Shown piece by piece: positions 59,290 to 64,000 of a stretch of 64,000 nucleotides of DNA. This stretch comes from Deinococcus sp. Marseille-Q6407 (GTDB lineage: Bacteria; Deinococcota; Deinococci; Deinococcales; Deinococcaceae): contig NZ_CAMPFU010000004.1 of assembly GCF_946848805.1 (NCBI RefSeq), forward strand, positions 62,001 through 126,000, written 5' to 3'. The notes under the pieces are model-generated. The model saw only the letters and a list, made by a program, of their open reading frames with translations, was not told the DNA's origin and searched no databases. Positions within the stretch are counted from its first letter, which is position 1, and every line of letters begins with the position of its first letter. Made by a program: the position numbers and the translations under genes.

Positions 59290-61527
59290 TCAGCCCCAGA
59301 AGGCCAGCGCGGTGCGGTAGGTGAGGAAGGCAGCCACCCAGGCGGTGACCAGCTGATACGCCACCGTGATCCAGGCAATGCGGCGGCCATGTTCCTGGGC
59401 AATGGCACCCACCGTGACCACGCAGGGCGTGTACAGCAGCACAAACACTAGATAAGCCAGCCCCGAAGCGGGCGTGAAAGCCTGGGCCAGCGCGGCGGCC
59501 AGTGGGGAACCCACTTCGGCGCTGCTGCTGGCGCTCAGCGAAGGCAGCGCAATCAATCCGGGCAGCGCGGCGAGGGTGGCGTTCACGGTGTCCCACAGGG
59601 CCTGGCCCGCCTGCTGCAAACCGGCCAGCAGGCCCAGCGGCGCGGCGGCGGCGGCCTGTTCACCCAGGTAAATCTGGCCCAGGGTGCCCACCACCACTTC
59701 CTTGGCGATGAAGCCGGGAATCAGGGCGCCGGTCGCCTGCCAGTCACCGAAGCCCAGCGGCGCGAACAGCGGCGAGAGCCAGCGGCTGACCATTCCGAAG
59801 ACCGATTCGGCCGGGTTGACACTGGCAAAGCTGGCCCCGGCGGTGGCCGGCAGCGACAGCAGCAGCCAGACGCCGGTCACGGTCGCCAGCACAGTGGTGC
59901 GGGCGCGGCGCGCGAAGCTGGCGGTGCGGCGCCAGGCGTGTTTCCACAGCACCCGCCAGGCCGGGAAGCGGTAGGGCGGCAGTTCCAGCAGCACGCCGCT
60001 GCCCTCAGCCGGCAGGGTGGTGCGACGCAGCACCCAGGCGAAGGCCAGCGCCACCAGCATGCCCAGCACGTACAGCCCCCACACCAGCCAGCTGCCCGAT
60101 TTGGGAAACAGCGCCGCCGCGAAAATCACGTACACCGGTAGCCGCGCCGAGCAGCTCATAAACGGCAGAATCATGCTGACCAGAATGCGGTCGCTGCGGT
60201 GTTCCAGCGTGCGAGTGGCCGACACGGCCGGCACGTTGCACCCGAAGCCCAGGATTAGGGGAATAAAGGCGCGGCCGTCCAGCCCCACCGAGCGCATCAA
60301 TCGGTCCATCAGGAAAGCGACCCGGGCCATGTAACCGCTGTCTTCCAGAAAGGCCATCGCCAGGTACAGCACCAGCAGGGTGGGCAGGAAGCTGAGCACC
60401 GTGCCCACCCCCGGCAGGATGGCGCCCACCACCAGGTCGCGCAGCAGCGGCAAGCCGGCCAGCAGCCCGGCCGCCCAGACGCTGACCACTTCCAACAGCG
60501 GCCCGCCGATCAGGTCCACCCAGGGCGCCGCTACGGTGAAGGTGAGGCGGAAAACCAGCAGCAGCAGCGCGAAGAAAACGGGCAGGCCCAGCAGCGGGTG
60601 CAGGGTCAGCGCGTCCAGCCGCTCGCTGAGGGTGCGCCGCGCCTCGTAGGTGGGGGTAGCCAGCTGCGCGATGTCGCGGGCGCGGGCGTAGCGGGCCTCG
60701 GCGATGTCGATCAGGGGGTCCAGACCCTGGGCTTCCAGCGATTCGGTCAGGGCGTCGGCCTGCGCTGTCAGCTCGGCGTGCCCGGTGGCGACCAGGCGGC
60801 TGCGCAGGCTGGGGTCGCCTTCCAGCAGCGCCAGCGCCAGGTAACGCCGGGCGTGTGCCGGCAGGGTCGTGACCGCCTCCATGCCGCCCGTCAGCTGCCG
60901 CACCGCGTCCTCAACGGCGGCCGGGTAGCGCACCGGCTGCCCCGGCTGCGAGGCGAACAGCGCCGTTTCGATGACCTCGTCCACGCCCTGATTGTGGCTG
61001 GCCACCGTCTCGATGACTGGCACGCCCAGCTGCCGCGCCAGCGCCGCTGCGTCCACCTGAATCCCCTTGTCGCGGGCCTCATCTACCAGGTTCAGCACCA
61101 CGCTGACCGGCAGCCCGAAGTCCAGCAGGCTGAGGGTGAGGTAGAGGTTACGCTCCAGGTTGCCGGCGTCCAGCACGTTGATAACTGCTTCGGGCGCCTC
61201 GTCCAGCAGGGCGGTGCGGGTAATCAGTTCCTCGGGGGTATGCGGGCTGAGCGAGTACGCGCCCGGCAGGTCCAGCAGCAGCAGTGGGCGGCCGCGGTGG
61301 TTCAGCGCCGCTTCGCGCTTTTCCACCGTCACGCCGGCCCAGTTGCCCACTTTCAGCTCGGTGCCGGCCACCGCGTTGATCAGGGTGGTCTTGCCCACGT
61401 TGGGGTTGCCGGTCACCATCACCCGGGGGCGGGCCGCGGCGCGCAGGCGCTCCAGCGTGTCCTGGCAGGCGTCTGGCAGGTTGGCAGGTAAGTCGTCGCC
61501 CGGCCGCGGCGGAATAAAAGTGGTCAC
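59290..61527 (-). CDS. feoB: Ferrous iron transporter FeoB
   Basis: 745 residues. An N-terminal G domain has [18 protein letters not shown] (G1), GVTVEKREA (G2), [17 protein letters not shown] (G3) and [11 protein letters not shown] (G4). The membrane part has two inverted gate regions, [19 protein letters not shown] and [21 protein letters not shown], with conserved Cys in the first. Imports Fe(II) across the inner membrane. The start overlaps the feoA stop (ATGA). Confidence 0.96.
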   Translation of the reverse strand: MTTFIPPRPGDDLPANLPDACQDTLERLRAAARPRVMVTGNPNVGKTTLINAVAGTELKVGNWAGVTVEKREAALNHRGRPLLLLDLPGAYSLSPHTPEELITRTALLDEAPEAVINVLDAGNLERNLYLTLSLLDFGLPVSVVLNLVDEARDKGIQVDAAALARQLGVPVIETVASHNQGVDEVIETALFASQPGQPVRYPAAVEDAVRQLTGGMEAVTTLPAHARRYLALALLEGDPSLRSRLVATGHAELTAQADALTESLEAQGLDPLIDIAEARYARARDIAQLATPTYEARRTLSERLDALTLHPLLGLPVFFALLLLVFRLTFTVAAPWVDLIGGPLLEVVSVWAAGLLAGLPLLRDLVVGAILPGVGTVLSFLPTLLVLYLAMAFLEDSGYMARVAFLMDRLMRSVGLDGRAFIPLILGFGCNVPAVSATRTLEHRSDRILVSMILPFMSCSARLPVYVIFAAALFPKSGSWLVWGLYVLGMLVALAFAWVLRRTTLPAEGSGVLLELPPYRFPAWRVLWKHAWRRTASFARRARTTVLATVTGVWLLLSLPATAGASFASVNPAESVFGMVSRWLSPLFAPLGFGDWQATGALIPGFIAKEVVVGTLGQIYLGEQAAAAAPLGLLAGLQQAGQALWDTVNATLAALPGLIALPSLSASSSAEVGSPLAAALAQAFTPASGLAYLVFVLLYTPCVVTVGAIAQEHGRRIAWITVAYQLVTAWVAAFLTYRTALAFWG

Positions 61528-61754
61528 CAGCTCACCTCAATAGCTTGCAGGTCGGCGCGGCGCAGCGCCAGATCGGTGCCGCCCAGCCGCAGTTCGACCG
61601 GGTCGCCGCCCGGAGCGGCGCGCAGCACCCGGATGGGCGCGCCACGAATGCAGCCCAGCTCCAACAGGCGGCGGCGCAGGGGGTGTGAGCGGTCGATGCC
61701 CACCACATGGGCAGGCTGGCCGGCAGGCAGTTGGGCAGCGGTTTGTCTGGTCAT
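61524..61754 (-). CDS. feoA: FeoA SH3-like protein
   Basis: 76 residues. [30 protein letters not shown] and [23 protein letters not shown] match the small beta-barrel FeoA family that partners FeoB. Upstream on the minus strand TTGCAA...TAGTCT (about 61829-61802) could be the operon promoter. I found no convincing Fur or DtxR box by eye. Confidence 0.9.
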   Translation of the reverse strand: MTRQTAAQLPAGQPAHVVGIDRSHPLRRRLLELGCIRGAPIRVLRAAPGGDPVELRLGGTDLALRRADLQAIEVSW

Positions 61755-62048
61755 AGGGAAAGTTCCTGTGGCCGGCTAGAAGGGCAACTGGCGAATACCT
61801 GACCAGACTACTCCGATTTGTAGGGATTGCAAGGGGCCAGTGGCCTTTTCTGCCGTCTGGAAGCTGACCGACCGGTCCGGCAGCCATTCCCGTTGTTCCT
61901 TTTTGCATCCGCTTTCGTTCTGTCCTTCAGGGTGCCTGATTCTTCTCATGTTTCTGCCGCTGTCCCTCATTCTCGAACATTCTCAAGCAGGCAAAACGTG
62001 TCCTCATGCTAAATTGTCACGTCACTACAACATAAAGGAAGATAAAAT
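61755..62048. other. 294-bp divergent intergenic region feoA/cstA
   Basis: No gene. AT-richer than its surroundings towards the cstA end. It holds the probable feo promoter (minus strand, about 61802-61832) and the cstA ribosome site AAGGAAG at about 62036-62042. Open frames across it lack ribosome sites and family features. Confidence 0.5.
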
Positions 62049-63517
62049 ATGATCACATTTTTGGTTTCACTGGTGATTCTGGTGGTGGGCTATTTCACCT
62101 ATGGTGCCTGGATCGAACGGATGTTTCAGGCCAACGATGGCCGCCCCACCCCGGCACTGACCCATGCCGACGGTGTGGACTATGTGCCGATGGGCGAGGG
62201 CCGCAATTCGCTGATTCAGCCGCTGAATATTGCCGGTGTAGGCCCCATTTTCGGGCCGATCATGGGTGCCCTCTACGGGCCGGTGGCTTTTCTGTGGATC
62301 GTCTTCGGCTCGATTTTTGCCGGGGCCGTTCACGACTACCTGACCGGAATGATTTCTATCCGCAACGGCGGGGCGCACCTGCCCGCGCTGGCCGAGAAAT
62401 ACCTGGGCAAAGCCTTCCGGCATGTGGTCAATGCCTTTGGCGCTGCTGCTGCTGGTGCTGGTAGGCACGGTGTTCGTGACGGCGCCGGCTGGCCTGATCG
62501 TGGGCATCTCGCCGGCCTGGGTCACGCTGGGGCTGGTCACGGCGGTGATTTTACATCCTGGCCACCCTGCTGCCGGTGGACCAGATCATCGGGCGGCTGT
62601 ATCCAGCGTTCGGGCTACTGCTGCTGATCAGCGCGGTGGGCATCGGCGGGTCGCTGATTCTGCGCGGCGCTCCCATCCCCGAGCTGACCCTGCAGAACCT
62701 GCACCCCGACAACGTGCCGATTTTCCCGCTGCTGTTTCTGACCATTTCCTGCGGGGCGCTGTCGGGCTTTCACGCCACGCAGTCACCCATCATTTCCCGC
62801 ATCACCCAGCGTGAAAGCCAGGGCCGCGCCATTTTTTACGGCATGATGATCACCGAGGCCGTAATTGCCATGATCTGGGCCGCCGCCGCCATGAGCCTGT
62901 TTGACGGCCAGAGCCTGAACGCCCTGCTCAAGGCCAGCGGCCCCGCCGCCGTGGTCAGTCAGGTGGCGACCACCACCCTGGGCGCGGTGGGCGGCACGCT
63001 TGCCATCATCGGCGTGATCGTGCTGCCAATCACCTCCGGCGACACCGCTTTTCGCAGCGCCCGTATGATTATCGCGGATTATCTGAATATCGGTCAGCAG
63101 CACATCAGCAAGCGCCTGATGATCGCGCTGCCCATGTTCGTGATTGCCGCCGTGCTGACGCAGGTGGACTTCAATATCCTGTGGCGCTACTTCTCGTGGG
63201 CCAACCAGTCCACCGCCATGATCGCGCTGTGGGTGGGCGCGGTGTACCTGACCCTCTCGCGCAAGAACTTCTGGGTGGCACTGCTGCCTGCCATGTTCAT
63301 GACCGCTGTGACCTTCACCTATATCCTGAACGCCCCGATCGGCTTCGGGCTGGCGCGCACGCTGTCTATCGCCGGTAGCCTGGTAATCACGGCCGCCTTT
63401 ACTGCCGCTTTCTTTGCCGGTACCCGCCGGCAGCTGGCCGGCAGTGGCCCCGCCGTGGTGCCGGTAGACGAGCCGGCTGGCCCGGTCCGGGTGCCCACGG
63501 CTGCGGCCGGCGACTGA
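62049..63517 (+). pseudogene. cstA: Carbon starvation protein A-type transporter, two frameshifts
   Basis: Begins MITFLVSLVILVVGYFTYG with AAGGAAG upstream and matches CstA (peptide/pyruvate transporter) through three different frames. Frame one runs to FRHVVNAF (~62438); an extra G at 62439-62440 shifts to a frame reading LLLLVLVGTVFVTAPAGLIV. A second indel in the T run at 62549-62552 shifts to the frame that continues ATLLPVDQIIGRLYPAFG and runs intact to the stop at 63517. Both indels shift in the same direction, so they do not compensate. Membrane helices and FHATQSPIISRITQRESQGR are otherwise well preserved, so it is a recent pseudogene or carries sequencing errors at short homopolymers. 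Confidence 0.82.
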
Positions 63518-63664
63518 GCCTCAGAGCACTACCAAGTTCAGACAGGGCTGCTGCTCCGGAATGGAGAAGGCGGCCCTGCTTGGTGATTGCCCGGTGCCGG
63601 ACAACGGGTGCTGGACAATGGGCGGCGGGGAACGGTCAGCGGATAGGAAAAGAGCGGCCGCCGC

Positions 63665-64000
63665 TCAGCCGGGGAGGCGAAGGCTTCCGCTCTCCTCGCC
63701 GGCAAGCTGGGTGCTGCCCCGCAGAAAGGTGGTCAGGGCGTGATGTTCGGGGCCCTGCATGGCCGGGGGCGGCGCAATCAGCAGCTGGTTGACCCCCACC
63801 AGCGGGGCTTCCAGGCCCAGGGTGGCGATCAGGCCCAGGTCGCGTTCGCGCTGCACGAACTCGCGTGGCAACAGGGCCACGCCGTGGCCGTCCAGCAGCG
63901 CCTCACGCACCCCGATCAGGCTGCCGAGTTCCAGGCTATGCGGGGTCAGGCCGGCACCTTGCAGCAGCCGCTCCGACTGCCGCCGCACCGACGAGGTCCT
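63665..64000 (-). CDS. LysR-type regulator, C-terminal part (runs off the window)
   Basis: 112 codons open to the right edge, beginning RTSSVRRQSERLLQGAG. GSLIGVREALLDGHGVALLPREFV and a following short-chain end are typical of the substrate-binding domain of LysR-type transcription factors. The DNA-binding half lies beyond the window. It is convergent with cstA, with 147 bp between their stops in which I see no gene. Target and effector unknown. Confidence 0.75.
   Translation of the reverse strand, partial: RTSSVRRQSERLLQGAGLTPHSLELGSLIGVREALLDGHGVALLPREFVQRERDLGLIATLGLEAPLVGVNQLLIAPPPAMQGPEHHALTTFLRGSTQLAGEESGSLRLPG

Overview
The window is GC-rich chromosomal DNA that reads as a Deinococcus (species not determinable from sequence alone). 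The pointers are the gene content (PPK2, a DUF4388 protein, a ThiE-ThiS fusion, a MoaD-MoaE fusion) and a recurrent promoter style. In that style a -10 hexamer sits only about 6-7 nt upstream of an ATG with no Shine-Dalgarno, so the mRNA is probably leaderless. No rRNA, tRNA or CRISPR array was seen.

Layout. 1-1046: remnants of two nested insertion sequences. 1108-4293: two surface-polysaccharide genes (sugar aminotransferase and WbpM/CapD-type dehydratase). 4389-7489: ung, a MarR regulator overlapping an HNH protein, and a decayed SMI1/KNR4 gene. 7494-12856 (minus): a TPP-riboswitch-controlled thiamine operon thiC-thiES-thiG-thiO-thiD with every junction overlapping. 13059-13196: a 45-aa small ORF with its own terminator. 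13282-19792 (minus): a histidine operon hisG-D-B-H-A-F-IE behind a leader that encodes a short peptide with three consecutive His codons. 19831-20907: divergent argF. 20921-25151: PIG-L deacetylase, a glycosidase/acyl-CoA-dehydrogenase fusion and a divergent Gfo/Idh oxidoreductase. 25170-28996: lytic transglycosylase, MoaD-MoaE, a BASS transporter with an overlapping upstream mini-ORF, a secreted protein and a repeat lipoprotein. 29416-37398: an N-acetylglucosamine PTS cluster (nagE-like EIICBA, AI-2E-type permease, ptsH, ptsI, nagA, SIS-type deaminase). 37474-40294: CoA-transferase and CCA/poly(A) nucleotidyltransferase. 40343-48578: a family-5 binding lipoprotein, a DUF4388 protein, a pseudokinase-like/beta-helix membrane protein, a degenerate tyrosine-recombinase-like protein and ppk2. 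48577-55687 (minus): a tryptophan operon trpE-G-D-CF-B-A behind a complete attenuator (leader peptide with Trp-Trp-Trp, competing hairpins, terminator with a T run). 55762-64000: 5'-nucleotidase lipoprotein, CoA-disulfide-reductase-like enzyme, feoA-feoB-feoC-like, a twice-frameshifted cstA and the end of a LysR regulator.

The most striking theme is that both amino-acid operons resemble the enterobacterial ones in gene order, in fusions (bifunctional HisB, HisIE, TrpCF) and in sequence motifs as I recall them from E. coli. Both also carry ribosome-mediated leader-peptide regulation. The Deinococcus version places the leader-peptide ATG 7-10 nt from the -10 box, so the leader peptide is itself probably read from a leaderless or nearly leaderless mRNA. 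Acquisition of both operons together with their regulatory logic is an inference that phylogeny could test.
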